Source: Dasyornis broadbenti (taxonomy: Eukaryota; Chordata; Aves; Passeriformes; Dasyornithidae). From it: DNA of 64,000 nucleotides. Made by a program: the position numbers and the translations under genes. Below are positions 32,675 through 46,095 of the stretch, in pieces; positions within the stretch are counted from its first letter, which is position 1; the number at the start of each line of letters is the position of its first letter. The notes under the pieces are model-generated. The model did not search any database and was not told the DNA's origin. It worked only from the letters and a program-made list of their open reading frames with translations. Location: the NCBI GenBank assembly GCA_013397935.1, contig VZRN01006818.1:6038080-6102079 (forward strand). Reading direction: 5' to 3'.

Positions 32675-35600
32675 TACTGCTCAGGAAGTTAGGATCAAAG
32701 AGCAGAAATGATGCTTCATCTTTGCTTTTTTGCTTAATGAATTAAATGAACTATTATCTCCTGTCCTGGGCTCTGGCAGCCTGAAGTGCATGGTAATTTG
32801 GTAATGGCTGTTATGCAGTAACAGATTCCTTCTCTCTTTTTTCCTTTCCCCAGCTCACCTATTTGTTTCAATTATATCTATCAATTTCTCTAAGCCCTTG
32901 TAACTATGTTTAATTGCAAAATTGAAAAGTTATCTGTTTCCAGATAGTAGTAGAGTTAGGAATGGAAATTCACATTGGCCCAGGTCATGCTGTACAAACA
33001 ATAAGTGTACTTCTGCTACAGAAAATCACTTCGTTTGCAATGTGTTGAATGAAGGAGCAATAAAAGTGATAAACGTCACATATTTATGGTTTTTTTCCCC
33101 TCAGAAAGGGCTATTAAAAAAGGAATTAATACTTTATTTTCAATTCAGTACTCACCTGGATTCTATTCTGAGATATGGAGAAACTGCATCCTGCTGGTGT
33201 CTCTGATACCAATTTCAGCAAGTCACCTCAGCTGAAGGCACTGGGGGTTATAACTCATGAATATGTTGATTTATGCCCAGGACCACACATATATTCCCCA
33301 TGTACTGTGTACAAACACCCTGTGGTGAATAAACTCGGGTCCAAGGGTTTTCATCAAATACAATCATTGACAGAACTGGTTTTGGACGAGGCAGTGAAAT
33401 TGGGCCTCCCTTTGCATCCATGAAACAAACTTTTGCTTTTGGAAAACTGACTAAGAAGCGTATTTGCCAGTAGATTTCCGTGTTGAGCAAACGAGTGCGG
33501 GAAGTAAAGAGAAGTAAGTACAACAACAGATGTAGGTAAGGAGTTAATAGCCCAGAAGGAGCAATGAAAGTTTTAGGCTGGGGAGGTTTTTCCCCACTGC
33601 AGTGTTACGATTCTCCTATGTTGTGAAAGGGAATGTGATTAACCATAGCTGTGTTGCTATAATGTTATAAAATGGATGGGATGGTGTCTTTCAAGGAGAC
33701 TATCAAATGATCCAGTAGCATGGATAACTACCTGCAGATTGCTCTGCATGGCAGGACTAATTTGTAATAACAGCTTGGGAGTAATACCGGTATTTTTTTC
33801 CATTAACGAAGGTTTAATTTCTGGAACTTTGACAGATTTTTAAGGTAACGTAGACATTTCTTACCGCTGAAGCCCACATCTTTATTACAAAGCCAAACTG
33901 TTCTCTCTGAAACCACATTATGCATGTTGTAACAGTACTCTCCCACAGATGATGAATACTTAGGACATATTTTTCCATGTGAATCATCCATTCACATAAA
34001 AATAAATTCTCTTATTAAACAAAATACAACCATGTGACAAGTTTTGTAGGTTCGTCTCTCCTTTTAATTAGATTATTAATGTTTTATTGCTGCTTCAGAT
34101 AATTTTCTGATGATTGCATTATTTTTCCTCTTTACCCCCACTTTCTCTTTTCAATGTAATATAAAGCAGTTTCCAGCCTCACTTTGCTGCAAGCACACCT
34201 CAGTAAAATCAGTGAGTAAGAACTGATCCTGTGGTAAGATGAATGCAAATGGAGCTGTAGTGTTCCTTGAAACCAATGGTCACACAGCTGTATGTGAAGT
34301 TGCCTGACTGCATTTCTCTGCTGGATAAAGTCCATGAAGAGAAACAAAGCCATCATTACAGTTCCTGACCCTGATCACTGAAGAAAACAGTCTCCACAAA
34401 TTTTTTATACTTTCTTTCAAAGCTAGGAGGTTACAAGGGGGCATGAAAAGCATATGTTGTTGTAAATGCTGGTGCTCCAGGTGAGCATCCATCACCAGAT
34501 GCTAAGTCTTGCCACAGGTGATATGGTTTTTATGGTTATTATCTGGCTGTTTCACAGCCCCAGATAAAAGATAAAGAACATCCTAAGTTCCAGGAGTGAT
34601 TTGTTTTGATAATTGTTCTGCTGCTTGCTTTGTGCAATTTACTTCTATAAATACATGCTGGGGGAATCATTTGTCTGGTGTACCATGGCACAGTAATTTC
34701 CTATATAATTTCATCCAACTGCTGCAGGAACTCATTTGAGCAATTGTTAATTAATCATTAGCAGTCATTAACTTTGGGTAGCAATGATTGCTAATCAAGA
34801 TTTTCATGCTGCATTTTTTATTTCTGAAGGATCATAATTAATCAAATTAGTAGCATTTTTTTGTTATTTGAGAGAAAGAAACAGTATGTTTTTAACAGAA
34901 CTGTTAGTTGTATCTTTGCCTTTAAAATCCTTGCATGCCTTCATCCTGGCTGCTTTTTTGCTGCATAAATTACTTGAAAATATTTTGCAGTTTAAATTAA
35001 CAATGCCCTCCCATTGTTCATGCTATTGGCAATTATGCTGCTAGGAATAACCATGAAAGTAGTGACACCACTCCAACTATTTCCCTCATGGTTAATTTAC
35101 TTTGCCTCACACCTCATGGCTTTGAAAACAAGAGAACAACCCAGATATTTATAATACTTTTAATGCCAGATTTTTCTCAATGGTGTAGCTAATAATAATC
35201 TATTTTTCTATTAATGTACCCTCGTGGCCCATCGCCACCACGCTTGTAGATAAGGTAGATGTTGCTGCATAAAGACTTTGTGCAGCTCTGCAATAGAGGA
35301 ACATTTAATTCCAATTTTCTCTTACACTGAAGTGACTTTGCAGTCTCCCCTTAGAAAGGATGGAGTGGCACAACCCATGGATGGCTTGGAAACCTTCCCT
35401 TAGGGACAGAGGTTGGCCAGATGTCTCTGCTTTCCTTCCTCCGCACCTTTGCCTGCCAGCCTGGATAGCAATGGTGGTGGGCAGGAAGGATTAAGGGTGG
35501 AGCAGAGCTGCCCCTGGGCTGCACCACTGCTCCAGCAGGGACCTTCACCCTCAGTAGCTTGGCCAGGCTGCACCAGACCATTCCTGTGCTTCCAGTCCCA

Positions 35601-38600
35601 CACAGAACTTAGGGTGAGCACGTGGGAGAAATTGGACTTAGAGAGGCAAATATTTCCCCTTTCTGAGATGATGGAGAAGCAGCCCAGAAGCTGTCAGGTT
35701 AACGGTGGAACCTTTTCAAGCACTGGGAGAGCAAGGGCAAAGAACTTCCTAAACTGGCAACTGCATCAGCTCCAGCACCCCAGCTTTAGGCAACCAACTC
35801 CCATTTGTGTGCCTTCACTCTGGCCAGAAATGTTAATAATTAACTCACAGGGCTCTGAAGTACTTGAAGAAGAAAAGAGCAGCATATTTGAACAGCACCT
35901 AAATCCAGCCGAGCCTGCCTGCGCCATCGACGCCAGGGCGAGCGGCTGGACAGGGTGTGACCCACCAGCCTTGGGATGCAGAGATCAGCCACTCCTGTCA
36001 CTGCAGATAAACTGACCACACACTCACCTCACTGGGAGCTGCAAAGACTGAGGTTGGCCAGTCACGTCCCTCGACAGTGAAAACGCTATTGAATTGCACT
36101 AACACTTTATCACTGCTGCTTGCTGCACAAATACTTGCTCTTATGTTTATTATGGAAACATGTTTCCTATAGAGCTGCAGATTGCAAGGGTATGAAAAGT
36201 ATAAGGCTGAAATCAGGGTGATCTTATTTCAAGGAATTCCAGAGGAATGAACAATAATTTGCCACTAATTGCAAAGAAGCTTTGATTAAAACTCTGAACA
36301 GATTCCCAACAGCACTTATTTTCCAGAGGCCGCCTGGTAATTTTCAAAAAAACCCAAGAACAATATGACCATTAACTTGTATGTTAAATGTCATCCAGAT
36401 TTGTTCGTATCATTCGCCTCTGCACTGCATCTTTTCCAGGCATATTTTCGTAATTTATGGTGTGTGGCCACATTTGGGCTCGCTTAGTTATACACCCACG
36501 GAAAAACATTAGATGAAGGTCAAATGAAGCCCACAGGGATGGTGATTATCTTTCCCATTTGACTCTTCTTTAAAAAGTACCAAAGCTGCCTCCTAGCCTG
36601 TGGCTTCCTTTGTAGACAGATTGCATCTGCACAGGGTTCTTCCCACATAAAGGTACAGCCAATACTTCCTTGAGACGAGCAAGGTCCCAGTCAGTGATGG
36701 CGATGGATGGCACAGTGAACCATGCAGGGATGGCCTGTGGCACTGTCTGCAATGCTGTGCGAGGGCATGCTAAATAACAGGACATGCTTGTTGAGAAAAA
36801 ACCCCAAAGCTCTTCATGCTTGGCTAGGGCTGCTGATACTGTCTGATGGCTGTAAATGCTCAGAAAATTGCCAGCTCTATGTGAGGCTGTGCTGAAGGCT
36901 TCCCAATTCCAGCAATGCTGTTTCATTGTTGTGAGTGTTTATACAAGGTCCAGGTTGGTTCTGCTTAGATTTGTTGACATTTAAAGTTCCAATAGAAATA
37001 ATCAATACCAGATTACTCAAGTTACCAGCCAAACAAGAAGACTGGTGGATGGTTGAAACAATTTGCAATACCTCATGGGAAGTCAATTGTTCAAATTATT
37101 CAGCAAATGTTGCAAGTTCTCAGACAATTAGAACATTTGAGTATTTTGTCATCATGAAAGATCTATGTCTGTGCAGAATATTATTTTAAATTAATATTTC
37201 AACTGACTCATGTTTTATTTCTTCTGTGTAGCTGGCCTGGTTTTGTCCTATTGATAGAGGAAGTGAAAAATGCATGAATGTGTTCTGATTCCTCAATTCC
37301 CTATTTAATAATACATATTAAAAAACAAGCTTTAAGGGATGTCCTGCTGTGTGGTTAGTTCTCTTAAGAAGATTAACAGACAATCCTAGCTGAGCTGTGA
37401 TCCCAGCTGCCAGGGGCTGAAAGGTTGGGATGCACAAGTCATTAAAAAATATAGTTGTTGATATTTTAAGTTGCTTAAATTAGGAAAGGTCCTGGTATTG
37501 CCTAAAGTGGGAGATGTGCGTGATAGTCATTAGTTCAAATCTTTTGCTGACATAAAGCCACAGAAAGAAATGCAACTGACTCTAAAGATCTAGAAAGACC
37601 TTTAGCACAAGACTTTTTATTTCAAAATAAAAATATCAGCTATTATAATTTTGTCTTTAAATACTAAGGGTCAGTGCAGGTGAGATTCTTTGCATGATGC
37701 ATTGTGGTTGGTAACCATGTGGATAAGATTTACTGTCTGTGTTCTGCTTTAAGGTGTCCTCTCCATCTCATGGCTTTGCTGTGGCCATCGCTCTTTCCAG
37801 CTATTTGTCGGTCTCAGGGTACCAAAGAGAAATTTTGTATGAGTCTCTTATAATTTCAATGTACTCTGATTTCAAACACTGAACAATGTTAGATGCTGAT
37901 GGATTTTTTCCTGAAAAATAACATGCAGCTTGTTATTCAGTGAAGCCTCCTCGAGAACTTTTGTATGAAAGAAAATGGCTTGTACCCAAGCAAAGCACTG
38001 ACACTTTGCTGGGACAGGGTGGTCTAAGTTTTCTGTGGATGAGAATGTGACCAGGTAGAGCAGCAGGCTGTGCCAAGAGAGGACAGTGTGCTTTTCCTGA
38101 GGACAACAGTTTTCCCTCTTTGAGTTACAGAAGCTGATTTGTGAGGTAGAGCTGAAAAGCCAGGGTGTCTCTCTGGCTTCTGGAAGCTTCTGCCCAAAAG
38201 GACGTGCTGGATTTAACTGTGCACTTGAACATTGCATTAAATGATAACTCCAGCTTCCTAAAATACCTGAAAATCTGGTGTGGATGCTTTCCACATACTT
38301 GATCAAAGGTGTGTATCTTCCCCGTGGGATCAGCCTAGATAAGGATTGAATGCTTGAAAGACATTGCAAATATTTGCAGCTGGTCTTCTTTAATAGAAAA
38401 TCCATTATAGATGCAATTCTGGGGCAGGTACAAAGTGAAAATACACAGGTGGGACAGTGAGACAAGCCCTGGCAAAGGGCTGAGAGGGTCAGAGCATGTG
38501 CATCATCTTTCCCCATTCACATCTCAGCCCCTGAGTAGGCTCTGCTACAGAAGACAGTGCTCACTGATGTATTTATTGAACTGGAACAGTCAAAGTGCAA

Positions 38601-41600
38601 TTTGCCAACTTTAGTCTAACAACAGGGGAAAAACCAGCCAAACAATACACTGTAATAACACCCACTGTTAAGCAATGATTATGGTTTTCATCAAGACCAA
38701 TTACAAATCCGCATATCATTCTTCTATAGTCAGAAAGCACCAAGAGGACAAAATGCTTATACTTTCAAATATTTATGCAAAAGGACATGGATAGCTATAG
38801 TATCTTCATTTTTGCTGATTTATGTCCTTTTGTGTAGTAAGATATTTTTAAATGACACCCTTCTGATAACTTTATAGAAGAGCTATAATTTCTTTTCTCC
38901 CTTCTTTGCTGGGCTTTGTAAAGTCACATTACACTGCAACATTTAAAGCATGGACAGAATTTGACAGCACTTCAGACCAAATGTACTTTTTAGGAACAGA
39001 AATAATAAATGCCCAGGAAATTGCTGTTTTTACTGTTATTGCCCATTAAATCCATGGAAAGAGAGACGAATACACTGTGAAGTTGGTAAAAGACCCACCA
39101 GCTCAATCTGGTTTTTAAAGACAGAGGAAACTTCAGGAAAATTCAGTGATGTTTTCTGCAAGCAGGAAATTCTAGTACTAAGAAAAATTCGTTTAGAAAC
39201 CGCTATTATAAATCGTAAGTTTATTTATACTTTGCCTTCTATTGTGCAAATAAGTTTTCCATGTTTTTGCCCTTGTATTAGGTGTTCCATTTGAGGGCAG
39301 GCAGATGTTGTAAGGCCAAAACCCCAGTTTTCATTAGATTTATGAATCAGTTTTGCTACAATGAGGAACTCTAAAAGAAGTGAAACAATCTGGCATTTCT
39401 GCTATAGGAAACAAATTGTCTTTCACATACTCAAAAGCATATTTTTTTGGTTGCTTAATGATAATATTCTACTCTTTAGCTGATTTACATGTTTTGGCCC
39501 TTCCAAATACCCTTCATCTTCCAATTAGTTTCCCCATTACATGTATAATTAAAGACAAATCAGATTATGGTGATTAGCATATATTATAAGTCATTTTACT
39601 AATTTCCAAGGGCATATTCCTACAAGGGATAACATAGAAATTAGAAGACTAATTAGGCCAAAATTACCTTCTCTAATGAATCTAAGCAGTAGTTAAATCC
39701 TCTAACAAAAGAGACATTTTTGCACTTTGTAGGTTGAAGGTGTGATTCTCAGGAACCAACTTTAGGAATAAATCTGTGGCGTTTCAAAATCTACAAAGGG
39801 CTCAGCTCTAAAACATCTGAACTAATTCTCTGAAAATCTGCTCTCAATGGCCCTAACTGTGGTAGCTGAAGGCCTTCATGAAATAGCTCTGTGTGAAGTA
39901 CAGCTCTGTTCCTGGGCCTTACAGGGAGAAAGAAGAAGGTTTGAGGAGTGAATGCCAAATTTTGCTTGCGATGGGAGGTTCTTGTCAGGAAAGAGCAATG
40001 ACACTCCAGCAGCAGGGCGAAGGCAGGGTGTGTGTCCATGTGCTTGCCCCTGTTTCCCAGGCGAAGAGACATTGGATGAGGCATTGCATGAGGAGTTGAT
40101 GCAGGGTCGTGGTCGAAGTGTGAAAGACAGAAACCTGCAGTGAAGGAGTTCCTGGTGCCTGTCTGTCCGTGTCCTGTGTGCACTGCTCCCACTCCCTTAT
40201 TTAGCAAGAAAGCATTCTGAACTCAGGAACAGTTGTTGCCACAGAACAAAACATCTCTGGGTGTTGAAACACAAGCCCGGGGCTCAGGAAACTCATTGTG
40301 ATTTGGGGCCATGGAGTGGGTATACAGCCTTTGAAGGTTAGTTAATTCCAAACCTTTACATGCATTTGAGTTGTTGAACCTCGTTGGAATTAGGAAGCAA
40401 AATACCTTTGAGGGCTCGCATCTCAGTGTCTCTGTCATGGAGTATTCTGTCTATAAAGGGGGGAAAAAACTTTGCTGCTCCAGATATGCTAGATATGGTG
40501 AAGAGGGAGGAGTGGTTCAATAATAGAAATGAATGGGAATAAAAGTACTTAAAATCCACCAACTAAGCACTACCAGAGCTGTTGCAGGCACAGTCCTTCC
40601 CCAGGCTTGGACTCACAATGAAGTGGCACTATTCACTCCCCTTCCCCCCAGTTCTCCACTGGAATAGGTGTCAGTGCTCAGCCTGGGACAGAGTGCTTCT
40701 TCCCCTCCTTCCTAATTGGGATGTATGTTTGTTCCTGTTTAACAGCTCTATTTTCAGATGATAATAACCTGCTGAAAATTTGGGCCTCTGAGCTTAAGCT
40801 TTCCAGACCAGGTTTCTACCCTGGATTAATTTCATTTAGATGTGTAGTTAACAAAGAGCAGCTATTCTTGTAGGCAGGGAAAGTCTCCTGTCATCTGAAG
40901 GAAAAAAAAAGAAAGTGATAGATTGTTTTGAACAGCTTTGGTGTCAAAATGGGTGGGAGCAAGTAAAGACTGAAATAGCATAGGAAAATAATCCTTGGAG
41001 AGGTGACAAAACTTTCGGAATTCCAGTGAAACTAGCCAAGGTTTGGGTATGATAGTTTCCATATGTATAACTGGTTTGCACAACTATTTCCCCATTTTCT
41101 GCATGAAATGAAGCATTGCTGTACATGGTGATACTGTTCTTTGTACACTACTGGAAATCTCCCTGGCTGGTGAGGTGGGCTGTACCTCCAGGCTCTGCAA
41201 AAGGTGAGGTTATGGGAGGAGGGAACATGTAGAAGTGTGACACTGGCAAAATAGCCTTGACTTAGGAAATCAGTTTGATTTTTGGCAAATTAACATACTT
41301 TTTTTTTTACTGATTTGGATTCTGAGGAAATGAAGATGATTAAACAAACAGGAAAACACCTTTCCTCCCCATTCTCCCAACTCAACTTAAGCAAGACACC
41401 TCCCAAGCCTCCGATTCCTTTGTTTCTGCCAGCCCTCACACCCGGTCTGTTCCAGCTCCTTTGGTGCGGTGATAGGCACTGCTGGATGTTGGATCTGTGG
41501 CACAAGGGTTTCTTACTTTTTGCTAGTCCCTTCATACTTATTTTCATCTGTTCACCAGCTTCAGGAGTGTCCCTGCCCCTATGTGGGTCATGATTCCTCC

Positions 41601-44600
41601 GAGGTACCACCCTGAGCACAGAGCAGCTTCTCCCAAAAGTGCATCACCAGAGTGCTGCCAAGAAGGGGAGAGCAAAGTGCCAGGTGTGAGCAGCAGGTGC
41701 AGAAGAAATGGAAGGGAGGTCAGAGCTGAAGGCATGAGTTACTTGGGCATGGTTTGGAAAGAGGAGGTAGCAGCCCTGGTGCACAGCAAGCAGTGTGTCA
41801 GAGAGGGGTGCACACTCCTGGTCAGACAGCGAGCCAGGAGGGCCTCGGGCTGGAAGTCCAGTTCCAGGGGTTTGCAGAAAAACATCCAAGCCCAGGATGA
41901 GAGTGACAGGGTTAGGTTAGATTACGCCCTTCCTTTAAGCATTTCCTGTTGGCTAGCTCAGGTTTCTGCCTCTTAACCTCCGATGCTGGCATAATCATGG
42001 ACTGTAAATCCCTCTCTGGAAGGCAGCCAGCTGAAAGCTGGTCACTACTGCAGCGGCTTGTTGTGGTTTTAGGTCTGTCTGCCCATTCAGAAGACACTAC
42101 TAGCAACTCTGCTCCACGTACAGTGGCCCACAAATCCAGTTGTTTTGGAAGAAAGCTAATTCCTAGCCAGAATTAGGTGAATGGTGTTATGCACACTATC
42201 ACTGAGCAGGGACTGAGAGACTGTCAAAAAAGAAAAAGCTGAGAAAATCCTGGGGACGTAAAGCAAAATTCCCTTAGGGAGTTTATTTTCTTATATCCTG
42301 AGTGATAAATGGATACGTTCCCTTTCATTTCCCTGGCCATTCAGCACCTGTGCTTCCTCTTCAACACAAAATCTTCCTTCCTATGGACTTGTGCAACAGT
42401 TTGTCCTGGCACCTGTGAGCTTGGTGGCAGCCCTTTGGCAATGACGTAAAGAAGCCATAAATCAGAGCTTAGGCTGAACTCTCCTGCACTGGGTGTAAAG
42501 CCTGGCCACCAAAAATTACCATCTTCACTTGGAAAAGACCTGCCTTGAGGCCAGCATGAGTGGAGCATCAGGAGACCTAGGACATGTAGGTCCCAATCTT
42601 TCTTACCCCTGCCTGGCTGTGCTGCAGGTTGCTGTTTTTTGATTGATCTGTTTGTCCTTGTCCTCTGAAGAGGGCACCCCTCAGAGGGGTGTCCTTGAGC
42701 TTCAGGTAGCTGGACTTGTTCACACTGCCTGCCTACAACCATCACTGCAGCACATATTTAATCTCTTTAGAACATTTGCTTAACCTCAAGAAGGTTTTCT
42801 ATTAGTGTAAGCCCTAGGAGATAGTCTGATTAAGCTCGAGTGAGTGTGATTTTGCTGCCTGGGGAAGAAAGGGTTCCTACAACATAACACGCAACAATTT
42901 ACAACGCTTTTCTTCCCTGTGGCACTTAGAGAATATGTCAAGTGCAAAGTATTGCAGCCAAATATAGAATTCAAAACACAAAGAACCTTAATTAATTTTC
43001 TGGAAGAATTTATCATGGGGGAATCAGTGGGAGGTGAGAAGCAGAGCTTTCCCCTGTATTTCATTTTCCTTAGCTGTGTGTGACAGTAGCTGTCTCTCAG
43101 CACGGCTCTTTCTCGCAAGCATGCTCAGATGCAGCTGGAAGCTGGTTAGACTGTGACAGATGGTGCCAAACCTCTATTGTTTGGCTGGAGGTGGGTATTT
43201 TGGAATGGTTTTGCTTTAAAAACAACTCTCCTCTTTCCATTCTCTCTGAGGTCTGGGAAAGGTTTCCAGCGAGGCAGGAATCCTCGTAGTGATGTAATGA
43301 GTGTAAATCTACCATTACCCTGAGATCATTTCTAAAGGCTGAAAGATGGAAAAACTCAGAAGCATTGCCCTGCCTGGTTAAGCATTACTGCTGAGCCATT
43401 GCTAGAACATCGTGCTCCAGGACAAACCTTTCACCAAAGGGCAGACAGACACTGCCGGCTGGGAGCTCCAGAGAGGCTTACCCTGGAAATGTTGGCTGCA
43501 GCAGGAATGTTGGCTGGGGTAGAGGCATGTGTTTTAATACAGAGGATCAGTGCCAACAGCAGCCGTAGTGTGGATGCAGCCATGCTAACACAAGTGCTCT
43601 TGCCAGCACAGTGTATACAAAGTGTAACAGCGACACACTCCCTGCCCAGCTCTTGGCATCCACTTGGGAAATTGAACTGGAACCTCCTGTGCAAGCTCCC
43701 GAGGCCTTGGAGGCGAAGTTGTTGCCTCTGAACTGGGCATAACACACCTGCCAGGGGGTGGTGGCTGCTGCTGCTGTCCTGAGCACAGCCCCAGAAACCA
43801 GTGGCTCCCACTGGAGGAGCAGGTTGCACCTTCAATCAGGGACAAGCTTTGGGTGCAGAAGGAGCTGGTTCTTCCCATGCACTGGGGATGGTATGGGTGT
43901 GCCTGTACTGGCATCTGGTCTCCTGAGAGCTCAGATCAGGACTAATCCCCATTATTGGTAGGTCCTTACAAAAATTCTGCCAAGAAGGGTAAACTTTGGT
44001 AAACAGCCGTTCCACTTGGCAAGAGTCACGGCCCGCTGGCTGAAGCAGGCTAAGCTAGCTGGTGCTGACTGTTTCTTCAAGCTGAGTACCCTCAAGGCCC
44101 TTCAAAAAGCACCCCCATCGATTTGTTTCCAGAGCCAGCATATTGCAAAGGCCAAAGGGGTCTTGGGTAGAAGAGGTTTTGTTTCCTGCTTGGGAGCTTG
44201 ACATCCTGTAAGAACAGCTTACCTTGTTAGAGGCTGGCGGGTGCCAGTGGGAGGGAATTTGTGTTTGCTAGACAAATGCAAATTCCAGTGAGGAGATTAA
44301 ACTTGTAAGAGTCTTATGGAAAATAAACATCCTGGTTAGGGAGGGAGGCTGGAGAAACAACGCTAAGTATAACCATTGAGTGCTCAGCCTCAGCAAAGGG
44401 TATTAATGGATAACTTGATATCCAAAGGGCTAAAGAAAACCTCAAAAGCCTGTTTGAAAGGAGTTAAAGAAACTCTGTGTGTGTATAAGATAAGGAAAGA
44501 CGCCAACAAACACAGCACTGTTGAAGGTGCTGGGAGTGATTTAAGAGACAAGAAGATGATCCAAAAAGCTGTTAAGGCTGCAAGATTTCCATGGGTAATG

Positions 44601-45059
44601 GGATTCTGATTTTCACAATCTAAGGTGCAGAATACAAGCAGGAAAAAACCATTTTATTCTCAATGAAAAAATAACCATTTGAGTAGAAAGAAGCAAAGGC
44701 AGAGCCCTTACGCTCTTACTTCTGTTATACTCTGTCCTTTTTCTGGCTAAAGCTAAAACATATGCTTTTGGGAAGGAGTAGGATGGTAGGGCAGAGAGTA
44801 AGTCCTGCCAGACCTTTCTTTGAGAATCCCTCGAACACACAAACACAAGGAAAAAGAAAAAAAGAAAGAAAAAAAATAGCAGCAAGCATTTTGTATCTTT
44901 CCAGATAATGTAAAAACGAAAGACTAAATCAAGACAGAAGACAGACATGGACCCTGAGAAACTCAAACAACTGTTTTGCTTTGGTTTTCACAAGCAAAAC
45001 CTGTTCTGAGACCGCTGTGTACATCAGCACAACTTGGAGACTGGAAAGGCAGGCAGCAG
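32675..45059. other. Intergenic sequence, no gene recognised; candidate regulatory block inside
   Basis: This is mostly AT-rich unique sequence. It holds the TAAT-rich block at 34735-35110 and two open frames of 200 and 214 codons (35413-36015 +, 37872-38516 -) that resemble no protein family I know. An exact octamer, ATGCAAAT, lies at about 44275. Confidence 0.5.
34735..35110. promoter_or_regulatory. Candidate distal enhancer: cluster of homeodomain-type TAAT motifs
   Basis: Within about 120 bases the sequence carries TTAATTAATCATTA (34747-34760), GTCATTAAC, GATTGCTAATC, TCATAATTAATC and ATTAG. This density of TAAT/ATTA cores, without simple-repeat structure, is typical of conserved developmental enhancers. 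Conservation was not tested. Confidence 0.3.
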
Positions 45060-46095
45060 TGGGGGAACAACACAGTCAATACTGCCTGGAGAACCTGGAT
45101 ATACTCAGACCTGAGGGGCTGGATGAAATTTTCCTGGGTGCTGAATGAATTGGCTTATGTGATTTCACAGTGTGCTGCCTGTTCTTTCTGACAAATCTGG
45201 TGATCGGGAGAGGTCTGTGAAAACAGCAAAAAAGCTTGTAATCAATCACTGAGAAGTGAAAAAGGAAGAAATTACCTAGGAAACCTCACTGTGTGAAGGC
45301 CAGCCAACTTCACTTTTGTGCCTGAAAAGATTATGGAATATGTCTTCTCAGAATCCATTTACAGACATGGGATGGGCAAGAAGGTACTCAGAAATAGCCA
45401 ACATGGATTGCCTCCTACAGCTGTGGCTGTGTGGAGAAGGTGAGAGCCATGTATGCAGTACACTGTGATGTTATTGATGATTTTGGTGCCATTACGCACA
45501 GCGTCCTCATTTGGAAACTGAAGAAATATGGGCTAGAGAAACAGAATTCTTGGTGGACTGAAGAGCAGCTGAACCTCTGGGCTCAAAGGGTGGCTCACAT
45601 CTGGTTGGTGGTCACTTATGAGAGGAGTGCTGCAGGTGTTGCGTAACATTTTCATCAGCAGCCTGAATGATTACACAGAATGCACCATCAGCTAATTTAT
45701 ACAAGATATTTAATTAAAATAAACATTTGAGAAGATGAGTGGCAGAGCTTCAGTCTAAAACACCTTTGCTAAACATAAGGACTGGCCAAGCTAAACTAGT
45801 TTCACAGGAAGAAATGCAGAGTTTTGCACCTGTAGCAGAATAACCCCAACTATCAGCTGAGAAGTGACTGACTAGTGGCAGTCCTGCTCAAAAAGTCCTG
45901 TGTGTTTATTGGGGATGGATGCTGACAGGACACTCTCATTGCAAATAAGTCAACCCCTATCTCACTTGCAAATAAGACAAGACCTAATGTAGTTTTCCGT
46001 TAGGAAGAGTCTTGGGATGGCAACAGTCTTGCCTGGAGCAGGAGATTGGGGTAGATGACATCGAAAGGTATTTTCCAACCACATATCCATGATCC
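45060..46095 (+). mobile_element. Old CR1 LINE relic with decayed reverse-transcriptase region
   Basis: The order of CR1 ORF2 landmarks is preserved over about 1 kb. A GGGGCTGGATGAAAT...GGTGCTGAATGAATTGGC stretch comes first. Next come CTGACAAATCTGGTGATCGG, a CAGCCAACTTCACTT...TGTGCCTG...AAGATTATGGA block, and CAACATGGATTGCCTCC. The frame at 45431-45646 echoes the polymerase segment (ITHSVLIWKLKKYGLE ... AQRV). The end at about 46095 resembles the CR1 tail (AGATGACATCGAAAGG then TTTTCCAACC). Many stops and frameshifts show it is long dead. The part 45660-46000 aligns poorly. Confidence 0.75.

Noticed and set aside
37495..37550. A possible tRNA or tRNA-derived SINE (A-box-like TTGCCTAAAGTGG and B-box-like AGTTCAAATC)
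   Set aside because: No acceptor or T-arm pairing can be formed, and the A box misses a key position.
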